From contig NC_134370.1 of the NCBI RefSeq assembly GCF_035582795.1, positions 49,029,501-49,093,500 on the forward strand: DNA of 64,000 nucleotides. Direction: 5' to 3'. This document shows positions 25,331 to 37,333 of this stretch, in pieces (position 1 is the stretch's first letter; each line of letters begins with the position of its first letter). The notes beneath the pieces were generated by a model. The model was not told the DNA's origin, did not search any database, and saw only the letters and a program-made list of their open reading frames with translations. The DNA comes from Mycteria americana (lineage: Eukaryota > Chordata > Aves > Ciconiiformes > Ciconiidae). A program made the translations under genes and the position numbers.

Positions 25331-28300
25331 AGGAGGGCTTCCCCCCGCTTTCCGGTACCCTGTATTAACGTCGGCCTCCAGATCATCTGTTTCTCGTTGG
25401 GCGATGCAGGGAAAAAATGGGCTTCGGGCTCCGGTTCCAGGGTTTTTACCCATTTATGGACACTTGAGATCACGCGGCTGATGCACGGCGCGTACGCGGG
25501 GCGAGCCCGCGCTCAGCCCCCCGCGAGAGCATAAACCCGCCGAGGGGGGTTTGGGTGGTCGCTGTAGCATCGCCCGCACAAATGCCGTGGCTGTGGATGT
25601 GCGGAGGGGACAGAAAGACGGACGGCAGCCATCCGGCCATCCAGCCCCCACGGGGTCCGTGCTTCCTGGCCAGGCAGGAGCGGGCGATGCTGCGATGCCC
25701 GGGGTCTGCAAGCACAGGGGTGTCCCTGCCTGACCGTGGCCCATCTGGGACGTGACACTGATGGTTCGGAGTTGGATCGATGCGTTTGTACCTGGGTATC
25801 GGAGGGGTTTTAATCCCCTAAATATTCAGATGTCGTTCTGGAGGCGGTCGCTCTGCCCTTCTAGTGGCTGCTACATGCTAAGTTTTTTTTTTTTTTATAA
25901 AAGTGAATATTGCTGGGGCTTTTTCAGGACTAAAGCTAATTTGCAATACAAGCAATGGCTTGCTGTGTGTGTTCAGTGAGGATACTGTCTTAAAAAACAG
26001 CTAGCTTGGTCCGAGTGAGGGCTCCGGCTGGGCTTTTGCCTACCTGGGAAAAGCTCTGGAGCTGCAAACTTTTTTGAAGAGGGATAAGGTATGAAATGAG
26101 GGAGCTGGGACCGCTGAGGCCTCTTGTTTGCTCCCCCAAATGACCTCAGCGGGGGGAGCCTTGCCGGTGATCGCATCCAAGCCCACCAGAGGGATGGGAA
26201 AGGTGACCTCCTCAGCCGGGACCCAAGGTCCCTGCAATTGTGAAACCGGTATTGCAGCCGGACGGGAAACTGCCTTCTTACTAGGGAAGAAGTCCGCTCG
26301 CTTTGGGGTGACACGAGGAAAGCCCCCTCCGTTAGTGGCCCTCTGCCGCAGGACCCCAGGGGGGTCTCTCAGGGGGGGCTGCGGGATGGCCAGGGATGCC
26401 CGATGCTGGCGGGCTTAGGAGATTTGGGGGTTTATTCCTTGATAGCCGCTTCCTGCGGGCTGGCTGGGAGTTGGCGGCTGTTTCTTCGCATCACGTGGTG
26501 ATGGAGGAGGCGGGAGGCTGCGATGAGAAGCTCCCACTTATTATTGCCGCGTTAGGGCATCACATCCTGGGGAGGAAATGCTGGGGAGCCGTGCGCTGCG
26601 CCCGACTGCCCCGGCGATAACAGACACGGCCGCGCTTGTTCAGACCTGTCGCAGCAAAAAGAGGCGTCTGAGCCCTCCCCAGCAGCCTCGGCATGGCGAG
26701 GAGCCCCGGCGGAGGGGGCACGGGAGCCCTCCTGTGCCCTTTCGACATGTGAAATGTGGCAGATAAAGCTGGCTGTGGCCCGCGAGCGCTTATCGGGGAG
26801 GTTTCGCCTGCACACAGCAGGCTGGCACGTGCTCCTCTTCGTTTGGTTTTACTTTTCTCCCTCCTGGCCAATCGTCCCCTTCTGGGAAAAACCCCTGTGA
26901 AGAAGAGGGAGGGGAAAAAAATTTAAAACAAATTAAAAAAGAGGAATAAATCGGTTGTGTTTAATCCACCCACAGCTTTCCCCAGCCGTGGAGTTTCAGT
27001 ATTGCAAGCACTGGCTGCATGTGTTAGCGTTCACCCAGGCGTTACCCTGGCCCCGATTCCTGGGTGCCCCTCTTCCCCACGGACCCCGGCCCCAGTGGCT
27101 CTCCCACGGCCAGGGAGAAGGAAGGAGGGCATTGCTGCACCGGCTGCAAGGGGATAGTCCCGGGGGGGAAGGGCTGATGACTACAGCAAACGCAGAGCTG
27201 TTTTCTTGGGTCTGAAATGGTGCAGGTGTAGGGACGGCACCAGCCGGGGCAAAGCCCCAGTGTATTTCATGGAAAGAGGGAGCCCATAGTGCCCTCACCC
27301 TAATGAGGTTAATGAGCTCAACCCCTATCAGACATCGGAGAATCCACGTGGCTGGCTCTGGCCGCTGCTGTGGGATGACTTCCTCTGTTCTGCATCCCTC
27401 CAGCAACGCTGGAAGTCGGAGCTGGCTGCCCGCTTTCCCACTGAATCGGTGGGAAGGGGTTGGGGTGTTCCCGAGGGGAAAGGTCTCCTTGTAGCGGGGT
27501 TAGGAGGCCTTTTCCTTCCTCCCCCACTAAAGAGGGGTCTCCACTGCTGCGATTGCAGGTGATTTGGAAACGAGGCAATTGCATCGGCGCTGCCAACGTG
27601 CCCGGCGGCGTAACCCGGTCCCGTGGTGACGGCAGGGCCGGTTGCACAATATCCCAGATGCCGAGGGTTTTGTAGATCGGTGCGTTTCAGAGAAAGGGGA
27701 AAAAGCAGCGGGGAAATGTTGGAAGTCACAAGATCCCGGGTTTCTGTCCCAGCTTGTCCACCCCGAGCACCGTCACTGTGTGGAAGGGATCCCGTGCCTG
27801 TATCTCCCTCCCACGCAGCATCTCCCGGGGAGACGGATTTAAACACCACCCTCCACAGAGATCCCTCTCGGGCTGCTGGTGGGTGGAGAGAGCAGTCGGC
27901 TGAAAAGGAAAATAACCCAGTTTGGGACCCCCCGCCCACCCGGCTGAGCCCCCTCCCAATCGGGGTGTAAGGAAAGCCCGTGGCTCATTTCGGGGGGTCC
28001 ACATGGTCCCTTCCTGGGCACAGGCCCCCAAAATATCTCAGCCAGCATGTGGTGATGGAGGAGCCTGCAGCAACGCCCCTGGGCCGGGGCGAGGAGGGAC
28101 CGGTGCGGGTCGACCTCCTGCCTCAGGCCAGGGTCTCATGTGGAAAGCAGGGGTTTGGGGTTTTTTGGGTTTTTCTCCAATCTTTTTCAGTTCGACGGGA
28201 GCATTTTCCCTGGATCTAAGTGATGGCAAATTTAATTGGTACTGGATGTCTTGGAAGTACCCTGAGGCTCCTGAGGATAAAGCTGTTGGAAATGATGCGG

Positions 28301-28846
28301 TCGCCCCACAACCCCTTTCTTTGAGGAGCTGCTTCTGAGGGTGCAAGCGGGGAGATGAGCTTCCTTCTTGACCACAGGGAAGCATCGAACCTCCAGAGAG
28401 GTTTTCAGAGGAGTCCAGGGAAGGAGCATCCTCCCTGGAAAGCGAGAAACTGTTGAAGTTTGGAAAAGAAACGCAACCTGAAGGCATGGCAGAGGGGTGC
28501 AGCTCACTCGGTCATGCCAGAGCTGCTGTTTTGGGGAAAACTGCTGGGTTTGAGCTGGGGCTGGGGAGAGGCAGGTCAGTGCGGGGTTGTCCCCTGGTCC
28601 CCCCCAGGCCCAGCTGGGCGTGCGGGGGGCAGAGCTGCAGCTGGGCAGGGGCACCCGCGCTTGCGGCCGGGTGGCCGGTGGACCTGTGGCCCCTGTTTCT
28701 GCCTGTAAGTGGTCTGGCAGGGCTCTGCCTGCATGGCAGGGAGAGCTGGCAGGGTGTGTAGTATGTGGTTTTCCAGAGCGGGCTGTGTGCGGCTTGGCTC
28801 TGAACTCCAGCCGCGCTGCAAAGCAGAGCCACCACGCTCAGGTCCC

Positions 28847-28919
28847 TTATCTACCCTCGCAAGTCTCCCCAGTTATCTGCTCCGTTTCCCCTTCTGCGGA
28901 CAAGGCTTTTATCTTATCT
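28847..28919. promoter_or_regulatory. Cluster of four GATA-factor sites
   Basis: TTATCT (AGATAA on the minus strand) occurs at 28847, 28873, 28909 and 28914 within 73 bases; the last two overlap as TTATCTTATCT. Clusters of this density are typical of GATA-bound enhancers in blood or endodermal cells. Function is inferred from motif content alone. Confidence 0.45.
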
Positions 28920-29049
28920 CCATGCTCTCTTCCTCCATTTCCTTCTTTGTTTCTCTGCTAACTCTTGCCACAAAAAGAAAAAAAACCATGGGGGGGTGAA
29001 GAACAGACATGAGACCCTACTGCAGTAAGTCCATCCGTGGGCTTGGGGG

Positions 29050-29400
29050 ATGCCGGGACATGCTTGGGAGATGCTGGGTGATGTTTGGCCATGCTGGGAG
29101 GATGCTGGGTGATGTTTGGCTGTGCTGGGAGGATGCTGGGTGATGTTTGGCCATGCTGGGAGGATGCTGGGCCATGGTCCAGCAATGCTCAGGCGGGCCT
29201 GGGGGCTTGCTTGGGTGATGTACATGATGCTCAGGTGATGCTGGGGGGATACTGGGTAATGCTCCAGTGATGCTCTTGGGGCTCAAGCAATGCTCAGGTG
29301 TCTCAGTGGGATGCTCAGGAGATGCTGGGCAGTACTGGGGGGATGCTGGGTGATGTCAGATGATACTGGGGGAATACTTGCGATGCTGAGGGAATGCGGG
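29050..29400. repeat. 31-bp minisatellite with degenerate flanks
   Basis: A unit containing TGCTGGGAGGATGCTGGGTG recurs at exactly 31-base spacing (cores at 29092, 29123, 29154). It is flanked by looser 'gatgctggg/gatgctcagg' repeats extending to about 29.4 kb. Confidence 0.85.
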
Positions 29401-30298
29401 ACGATGCCCTGGAAGGCCAGGCGATGATGGGATGGTCTGCCAGCTCCACCTGCTGGCATGCACCGCCCGACACTGCGGGCCAGCACCTGGGCCCCAGCGC
29501 AGCAGCAGCCCAAAATCAGAAGAGCCCATAAGGGAGAGGGTCCCGCCGAGCTGCAGGCTGCTGCCTTGGGGGAAAAGCCTCAAATTAGCTTGAAAGGTGT
29601 AATTGGTGGGGAATTTTGGGCAGTCAGTGTTTGTGCCTCACCGCAGTCTGCTGGCTCTTCACCCGAGCTGACCCGGCTTTGCTCCCCACTGCCTACAACA
29701 GACGCTCATTGAGGCTCTGAAACCAAAGCAGCAAGAGCTTTTCAGGGCTTTTCCAAGGAGGCGGACGGAGAAACACTTGGCCAGCCTGCCAGGATCCCCC
29801 CTGCCAGCTTCGGGCTCCCACCCTGGCTCGTGCAGGGCTGCCCTGGCCAGCACCGAGGGAGGGGAGCGCCTGACCGGATCCCTGGCTTCCATGCCAAGGA
29901 TCAAACGTTGCTTCTCAATTGGGGTTGTTTGTTGGGTTTTTTTTAGGATCTCTGCCAGGTGCCGGGAGGATGGGAGAAGGGAAGCAAGTCCCTGTTGCCC
30001 TTGGCAGAGGCTGACTGCGAGGCAAGCAGGGCTTTCCATGGCTTCCTCCCCTCTCCTTTAGCCTGGAAGGGAATGCGGGACGCTAAAGGAAGGCTAAAGG
30101 ATGTTCAGCATTGCAAATGAATAAAGAAAAGCTGCACATGAAAACCAACACGCTTTCTCTGGCCAACATGTGGGGCAAGCTGACTTTTGGGGAGCTCCCA
30201 GTGGAGCCTGTCACCCTGTGCCGTTCCGCCGCTGGCTGAGTGCTTGCCATGGGGACTTGCTTTGCTTATGATTTATTATCTCTCTCTCTCCTGTTCAG

Positions 30299-33200
30299 GA
30301 AGGCCAGCTCACCTCTCCTGTCACACACCTGGGTTGGGACACCGGCAGCAACATATAAATGGCCTCAAAACGGCACTTGGAGTCTCTGGACCCCGTGATT
30401 TTCAACAAGCTACCTCGGCTGGAGACAGAGCCCACCGCTGGCTTCCCCGACAGCCTCTGCAAATCCAGCCCTGTGCCCAACCCCAGCTCCGAAAACCATT
30501 TCAACTACAAGGGCTCCTACTTCGCCTGTCCACTGCAAAGCCCCGATGGCCCCGAGCAGCCCCTGGCGCGCTGGAGCCCAGCGGCCGCCTACCTGCACTA
30601 TGGCACCGGTGCCGGCAGCCAGCCCGTGCCGGCGGAGGGGCCGCTGGTAAGCTGCCTGTTGTACCGACCTGAGAGCCTGGGGAGCAGGCTGCAGCCCCCA
30701 GGCACCGAAAAGGGCAAGGACAGCCTGATGCGGGAGCTGCTGATGGCAAGGGAGAAGTGGACCAGCCCGCCGCCGGCTCCGGGACACCCCTTCCCGGTGA
30801 AGAAGCCGGTAGCAGTGAACAAGGCGGCCGCCCTGGCTGTCCCCAAGCCGGTGTACAGAGCCCCGGCGTGCTTCGTGGACCCCAGGATGGCCCTGCCGCT
30901 GGGACCTCAGGCAGAGAGCGTGCAGCAGAGACTGGGAGATGCAGACTGGGCTCTGCCCGCCACCGCCCCCGCCAGCCACCCCGGAGAGCCCCGCGGCGGC
31001 ACTGGGCTACACAAGAGGCGTCCCCACTCCAACCCCAGCCTCCCACCGCTGCACCCCAGCCTGGCGCTGCCCGCCAAGGAGAAGGTGGGCTCCCCTGTCA
31101 CCTTCTCCCCCTACTATGCCGCCTTTGAGAAATACAGGGGCCCCCCTGGTACCCCCTTCCTGGAAGCCAGCTGCCCTGCTGCCCACAGCCAGAGGAAGGT
31201 GCCTGAGGTCCCCAGCCTCAGCCCAGACCCCTGGCTCAAGCTCCAGCCGCCTGCCGCCAGCCCAGCGTACCGGGAGAGGCCACCGGCATGCTACCCACAC
31301 ACCCACTACCCGCTGCCCCTCCATAAGGCTGCCCTCCTCTACCACCCCCCGGCTCCCGCTGTGGAGGCACAGCCCAGCGCCCTGCCCGGCACCTACAAAG
31401 GCGCCGGCTTTGCGGGAAGCGGGGAGCCCTTTCCCGGCACTTACCTTAAGCCCCAGGCCCCAGGGAGCTACTTTCCTGGCCCCTGGGAAACCTACGTGCC
31501 GAGGGCAGCCGGTGCCGGTGCAGTGGCATCACCGCCCGCCAAGTTGGCGGCACTGCCAAAGGATGCCGAGCCGCCGCAGCGAGCAGGCTACTTGCCAAGC
31601 CCCAGCTTTGCCTTCAGTCCCAGCGACACAGCCATATTTGGCACGTCCTTCGCTGGCACGGAGCCAGGCTGCCAGCAGCGCCGGGCGGAAAGTCCCCAGC
31701 GGCGAGCGGCGGCAAGGCACAACAGCGCTTTCCAACCCGTCTGCGCCCCGGAGAAGGTGCCCGGGGTCTCTGGTGGGCTTGCAGAGACGTTTCCCAAAGG
31801 AGAAGGGGGCTGGGTGAAACCCAGCCAGGGGGAGCAGGAGCCCCCCTACCCAGGGAGAAGGAGGGCCAGCCCGGCCCCCCAGGAGACCCCCCGCGGGGGA
31901 CAACCAACTCCCATCATTGTAGGGAAGGGAGATGCCTGCAAGGTCAAGGATGCAGCCAAGGAGCTCGTCCCCTCTTCTCCGGCTGCCTCCCCCCCGGAGG
32001 GGCTGAAAATCCCGAGGGATGGCGAGGTTTCTCCTTCCTCCCCACCCATGCCAGTGATCAACAACGTCTTCAGCCTGGCACCTTACCGAGACTACCTGGA
32101 GGGGACTGAGGGCTCAGCCCAGGTCCCCTTCTCCAGGGAGCATCTGCAGGGGGACACCCCACCCCAAATCGTGGGGAGTAGCCGTGAGCCCGCTGCCCTC
32201 GGAGACGTCTCGGTGATGTCCGGTGTGCTGCCCGTGGGGACGGTGGCCGGCCGGGTGCTGAAGACAGGCAGCGGTGTGGTCCAGAGCCAAGGGGAAAGCT
32301 GTTACAGAAGGGTCCCCGAAAAGCCAAAGGCAGTGCCCCAAGACCCGGGGTCTCAGGGGGGCAGCCCCGGTGGGATGGGGAGCAGGGAGCCAGCCCTCGA
32401 GGATGTCGCACTGGACCTCAGCTTGAAAAAGAGACTGGTGAAAGCCAGGGAGACCCGGGGACCCATCGGACACGCGGAGGGGACGCTGGATGGGGAGGAT
32501 GCGGAGGAGGAGAAAGAGGGTCCAGGGGGGAAGACGAGGGTGGAAGAGGGGGCCAAGCCCCGGGCGCTGCCCTTGCTGCTCGAGGTAGGCTCTGGGGACA
32601 AGAGCAACTTCCAGAGCTCGGCCACCTTCATGTTCAAAAAATACAAGATCCTGCGCTCCCTCCCGCCCAGCACTGTGCCCCCCCGGCAGGCCGACAGCCC
32701 CCGTGCCCCCCAGACCAGCCCGCCGCCGACAGCCCCCTCCAGCAGCATCCCCACACCACCGCCGCGGACCCCCCCCACCTCCCCGCCGGCCAGCAGCCCC
32801 CCGGCCCCACAGCCCGGCCCCCAGCCCAGCACCTCCACTCTGCGGGGGGCTCACCCGGACCCACAGCAGCCCCCGCTGCCCGAAGTCCCCCGTGCGTTGG
32901 GAGAGGAGAGCGTCTCGCTGCCCGGGCAGTGCGAGGCCCCTGCCCCGCAGACCTCCGCCGGCCAGTATTTCACCACCCTGCACACCTCGCTCTGCGACAT
33001 TATTTCGTGCTCGGTGACCAGGTCCTCCCCAGAGCTCCTGCGGGAGTGGCTGAAGAAGGCAGAGCCGGCGGAGGAGCTCGGAGGGATGCCCAAATCCCCC
33101 CCCAAGCCCAAGAATGGCTCCAAGATACCTGAACCTCAGAAGCCCACCAAAGGCAAGGAGATCTGGCTGGCTTTCCAGGACGTGGCCACTCTCCTCACCA

Positions 33201-34073
33201 ACCTGCTCTCTCAGCTGGAGACCTTCATGTTTGCTCGCAAGTGTCCTTTCCCCCACGTAGTCCGAGCAGGGGCCGTCTTCATCCCGATCCATGTAGTGAA
33301 GGAGAAGCTCTTCCCCAAGCTCCCTGGGGCCTCCGTTGACCAAGTGCTGCAGGAGCACAAGGTGGAGCTGCGCCCCACCACGCTCTCAGAGGAGAGGCAC
33401 TTGAGGGACCTGGAGCTGAAGAGCTGCACATCACGCATGCTGAAGCTCCTGGCGCTCAAGCAGCTCCCCGACATCTACCCAGACCTGCTGAACCTCCACT
33501 GGCACGACTCCATCAGGCAGCAGCTCGGTAGGTAGCCCGGCATCTCCCGTGGAGGGCTGGTGACACCAGTGGGTCCCTGGGACTCTTCCAGGGAAGCTCC
33601 AGCCGCGTCTGCCTCCCAGATGCTGCTGTTTGGTGGGACCATCCGTCACTTGCATGGTCCCTCAGCACGCTTGTCCTACCAAGGGTTCTGCAGAGCAGAA
33701 TGTTTAGCTTTTCTCCACGGGTTGTGGAGGGAGAAAGCTTGAGCTGGGAGGTGGTGGTGGAGCCGGGGGGGTTGTCCCTGCCTGCCTGGGTGAGAAAAGT
33801 CATCCTGGGGATATGGAGGAGGTGTCGGTCACCTCCAGGCCACCTCTCCCCCTCCAAGGGCAGTGGGACCGAGTGGCTCAGGAACATGCTGGGAGCCGGG
33901 CACCATGTGCGCCGCGTGCCAGACCTGCCACCCATGGCTGTCCCATCCCACTGGTGACAGTCCCAGCACCCCTCCCTGTCCGGACGCCCTTTTGCTGCTG
34001 CTCGAGGCCATTGCCAACGACTTTATTTCTTACAGGTTCAAACTCGCAGGCTGGCCAGCATCCCTCCAAGTAG
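30299..34073 (+). CDS. C15orf39: C15orf39 homolog, proline-rich protein
   Basis: Recognised from its opening residues MASKRHLESLDPVIFNKLPR and from synteny. Exon 2 starts at 30299, the ATG is at 30359, and the frame is open to a donor at 33527 (CTCG|GTAGGT). The best final exon is 34036-34073, ending SQAGQHPSK-stop, for 1068 residues; human is about 1047. Most of the protein is disordered and rich in Pro, Ser and Ala, with an extreme Pro tract at residues ~780-840. Residues ~684-690 read ALDLSLK, a CtBP-type PxDLS-like motif. Residues ~866-1056 look folded (FTTLHTSLCDII, IWLAFQDVATLLTNLL, then a basic Leu-rich end) and are probably the conserved domain. Molecular function is not established. 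An alternative last exon (34313-34944) is also in frame. Confidence 0.9.
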
Positions 34074-34312
34074 GTAACTCTTCTTGTGTGTGTGTTTATA
34101 TGTATCTATAGCATTTATATGTAGTTATGTGAAGGCGTATGTGTATTTGTGTGTATTTGCCACGATGACGGGGAGCTTGGGCTGGCTGGGAGGAGCACAC
34201 AGGTGGCTCCGCTGCCTGGGCTGGCTGGAGGGGGGATTTGCAGCTGGGGGGGGATTGTTCGGGATGGGGAGGTGAAGACCCTGACATCCCTAACCACTCT
34301 TTCCTCTCCCAG

Positions 34313-34944
34313 GTAGCCCTGGCGTGGATGCACTGAAAGCTGATGGCAAGGCGATAGCCATGGATAGCACGAAGAAAAAGGAGGCACTAAGGAATGTGTC
34401 AGGGGCAACAGCCGGGCAGCCCGCCTGTGAGGACGGGAAAGGGAAGTCCCCCCTCGTCCCCAGAGCGCGGTCCCCTCCCAGCAGCGACGCAGATGCCGAG
34501 ACAAAGCAGGCGATCACCAGCAGACCTGCAGGGAGATGCTCGGCTCCCACCGGCGGGGCGGCTGTGCCCGAGGATGGGGACAGGTCCCCCCAGGGTGCTG
34601 GTGCCCGGAGGCCACCGGCACTGCAGGGACCCTCTGAGGACAATGCTCAGGGTGGAGAACAGCAGCAGGGACTCATGACCCAGAGATGTTCCAGGGCCGT
34701 GAGCAGGGATGGCTGGCGTGGTACCCTGGCCCCTGGTGTCCCACTCCCACCTCCACCCACGGCCAGCCAGGCTGCCACCGGTGAACTGGGAGGGAACGGC
34801 TGGAGTCCCCGCAGAACTGGAGGGCTGGAGCAGCATTTGTACCTGCAAAAGGAGAGTGGACACGGCCACGCCACCGTCCCCAGCCTCGGAGGAAGGCTGA
34901 CTACTGCAGGGATGATTTACCCTGTCCCCTCCTCTCTCCTCTAA
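34313..34944 (+). CDS. C15orf39: Alternative C15orf39 terminal coding segment (in frame)
   Basis: An acceptor (tttcctctcccag) at 34312 joins in phase to the exon-2 donor at 33527 and continues the frame for 210 codons to a TAA at 34942-34944. The resulting protein would be 1266 residues, far longer than human. The segment is Gly/Ser/Pro-rich without recognisable motifs, so it may simply be 3'UTR sequence that lacks stops by chance. It is listed because phase, acceptor quality and open length all fit. Confidence 0.3.
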
Positions 34945-34976
34945 CTCACCTCTCCTGCTTTATACACGTCGTTCCC

Positions 34977-34982
34977 AATAAA
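34977..34982 (+). terminator. C15orf39: Proximal polyA signal AATAAA, C15orf39
   Basis: A canonical hexamer lies about 900 bases after the preferred stop and just after the end of the alternative terminal segment. Confidence 0.5.
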
Positions 34983-35981
34983 CATACCTTCCTCCTGGTT
35001 TTTGATCTTTATACAGACTTAACACAACATTAAGGGTCAAGGGAATCACAACTTCTGTAGTTACAGGACTGATTTTTTGGTTGTTTTAAATGAAGACATT
35101 TTTAAAATGTTACGAATTTACCTTTATAAGGAGCTGCTGCCTTCATGTTTTGTGTTTTTGTTTTTAAAAAAATAGTAATTTATATTTGTCTTTTTATTTA
35201 AACTCATGGCTTCACCTGTTTACTATGCTGGACCAAGGTGGCAGGAGCGATGCTGTTCGGGCTGAGAGTTTCAGTCCCGATTATAGCTGAAAAAAGCTGC
35301 AAGAAAGATTTAAAGACTGTTAAAGAAAACCAAACCACTTTACAACACAGATCCCAGCTGTCGCAAAGGAGAACATGGGAGATGCATGTTTGGGGATGAC
35401 CTTGATGGAGACGTGGCAACCCCGGAGGGGCAGGAGAGGGGAGCGATGCTGCAGGACCTTGGAAGGAGAGATCCTTTCCATCCCAGGGGCACCGAAAGGT
35501 TGATGGGCATCCTGGGAGGGATCCCGGCAGCCAAGGACAGATGGACTCCCGCTCGCCTGGTCTGCAGCAGTGGTACACAGCAGAGGCCTTACAAACTCGA
35601 CACTCAGGTGTTTTTCCAGCTGATGCGGGGCGTGGAGGAACAAAATGAGGATTATTATTATATTTTGTATTTCACTACAGGAAAATATTTATTTTAAACT
35701 AAGAAAATGGAGGAAAAAAAGGAAAAAAAAAAAACCCTACCCAAACCGTACCATAGACTCTTTTTTAGCCGAAAGGTGTGTTTGCCAGCTGGGGAGGCAG
35801 CGGCTGCCGCTGCCGTGTTTTCTCCAGGTGCCTTTCTGGTTTTCCACTGGGATGTACTAGCTGTGCAGGGGACGGGGAAGGGGGGATTGCTGTTCTCCTC
35901 ACTATCCCTTGCCGCACCAGGTCTGTGCATAGTGTTGTAAAGCGATTTGGAAAGCAGTGTTTGTTAATAATATTGTAAATT

Positions 35982-35987
<6 letters not shown>

Positions 35988-36014
<27 letters not shown>
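35988..36014. repeat. (TA)n microsatellite in the 3'UTR
   Basis: About 13 uninterrupted TA dinucleotides follow a run of T, within the distal 3'UTR of C15orf39. Confidence 0.9.
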
Positions 36015-36018
<4 letters not shown>

Positions 36019-36090
36019 TCCAGGGAAGAAAGTTCCTTCACCTTATTTAATATTTCGTAAGAATATGAATTTTAAGAGGTGCCTCGCCTG

Positions 36091-36096
36091 ATTAAA
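36091..36096 (+). terminator. C15orf39: Distal polyA signal ATTAAA, C15orf39
   Basis: The common variant hexamer is followed within 30 bases by a GT/T-rich segment (ggctttggctcgtttcc). Beyond it the AT-rich UTR composition stops. Confidence 0.6.
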
Positions 36097-36110
36097 GGCT
36101 TTGGCTCGTT

Positions 36111-36895
36111 TCCAAACACGGCGTGCTTTGCTCTCTGCTGTCCTGAATCAGCACCCAGCACCTCCCAGCTGGCCGGGTGCACCAAACCCCACTGCTGATG
36201 CGCTTGCAACAAGCCATGAGCGATGTGCCCAGCCCCTCCATCCCATCATCGGAGGGCTGGATCCAGCATCCAACCCCCCACAGGTGCCCAGGGGTGCAGG
36301 GAGCCCCGTGGGTCACCCGTCGGTAAGGGAGCACATCCCAGCACCTGTGAGGGGCACATCCTGAGCCCCCCCGGGTGACAGCCCAGGAGGAGGGTGCTGG
36401 TGGAGGTGTCTGTGCATCAAAAATGGGGCAGGAGAGCTGTGGGGTGTGGTGGGGCTGGCACTGGTCCCCCGGTGCTCTTCTGTCTGCTGCTGGGGTGATG
36501 CACCCCACGGTGATTCAGCAGGGACCCCTGAGACACCCTATCCCTTGTGAGCCCTCATCAGAAGCATGAAATCTGCTTGGTCCCGAGAGCCAAGCACCCC
36601 AGGCCACATTTTTCAGCCCAAATTACTTGAGCCCAGCGGGGCAACAGCACTGCCATGACCCACTCCCCACAAGTAGGGCATTTTGAGGAGCATCCGTGGT
36701 GTTTGGGGCTGGTGCTTGGGGAACAACCTGCCTGGAGAAACAGGCACATACCCTCCTTCCTCTGCCAAGGGCTTAATGAGGAGCAGAGGGAAGCTGGGAC
36801 CTCTCCAGCAGGGAGAGAGCTTCACCTGGGGCAGTGCAAATTAGTTTGTGTGTTAATTGGGAGCAGCTGCAATGGAGTCACCCCCCCTAGGAAAT
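36111..36895. other. Intergenic spacer between C15orf39 and the mucin-like gene
   Basis: The ~0.8-kb spacer shows no coding exon or repeat on either strand. Its right end is the presumed core promoter of the downstream gene. Confidence 0.5.
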
Positions 36896-36896
36896 G

Positions 36897-36956
36897 AGAT
36901 AAAAGCGCAGGGCTGGGGTGGGCTCATGGTGCTCTCTTCTTCTTGGGTGCTGCCAG
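36897..36956 (+). promoter_or_regulatory. TATA-like promoter and short first exon of the mucin-like gene
   Basis: GATAAAAG at 36897-36904 resembles a TATA box. About 50 bases downstream a donor, CTGCCAG|GTAAGG at 36956, would end a very short non-coding exon. The next acceptor is at 37320, 13 bases before the chosen ATG. A TATA-type promoter without a CpG island suggests tissue-restricted expression. The start site is not visible directly. Confidence 0.4.
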
Positions 36957-37333
36957 GTAAGGGGTGGTGGTGGGTTGAAGTCTTGCTGTCCCCAGTGAGG
37001 CTATCTGAGACAAGGTGGATGGTTTGGGCAGGGAATGAGGTAACGTCTGAGCCCAAGGCTAGCTAGCTACAGCCCTGCTCTGCACCAGGAGCCTCCCCGG
37101 CTCCTTCTGGGATGTGCTGAGGCTTGGCACAAACTTTCCTGAGCTGGGGAAGCTGCTCAGTGCTGCTGGAGGCCAGGGAGATGTTTTGACAGGGGGCCCT
37201 TCTGTCCCTGGATGCTGACTCTGGCGTGTGGGATGCTCTGGGGATGGGGAGCCACTGTCACTGGGGGAGGGGGGAGCTTGGAGGGACCCAGCCTAAAGCT
37301 CCTGCTGTACCTCTCCACAGCTGGGCTCTCCCC

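Larger units (their letters stand above)
25104..30298 (+). other. C15orf39: First intron of C15orf39
   Basis: This 5.2-kb intron runs from the GTGAGT donor at 25104 to a pyrimidine-rich acceptor (tctctctctcctgttcag) at 30298. It contains a 31-bp minisatellite near 29.09-29.17 kb with looser repeats to 29.4 kb, and a tight cluster of four TTATCT sites at 28,847-28,919. No internal coding exon is recognisable. Confidence 0.5.
34074..36110 (+). other. C15orf39: 3' untranslated region of C15orf39
   Basis: The sequence after the stop is progressively AT-rich, typical of a vertebrate 3'UTR. It holds AATAAA at 34977, U-rich and ATTTA-like segments near 35,100-35,200 and 35,650-35,700, a (TA)n run at 35,988-36,014 and a final ATTAAA at 36091. 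Two polyadenylation choices about 1.1 kb apart are therefore likely. It overlaps the alternative coding segment. Confidence 0.6.

Noticed and set aside
34324-34944. Independent gene downstream of C15orf39
   Set aside because: There is no start of its own; the frame is best explained as an alternative C15orf39 terminal exon or stop-free 3'UTR.
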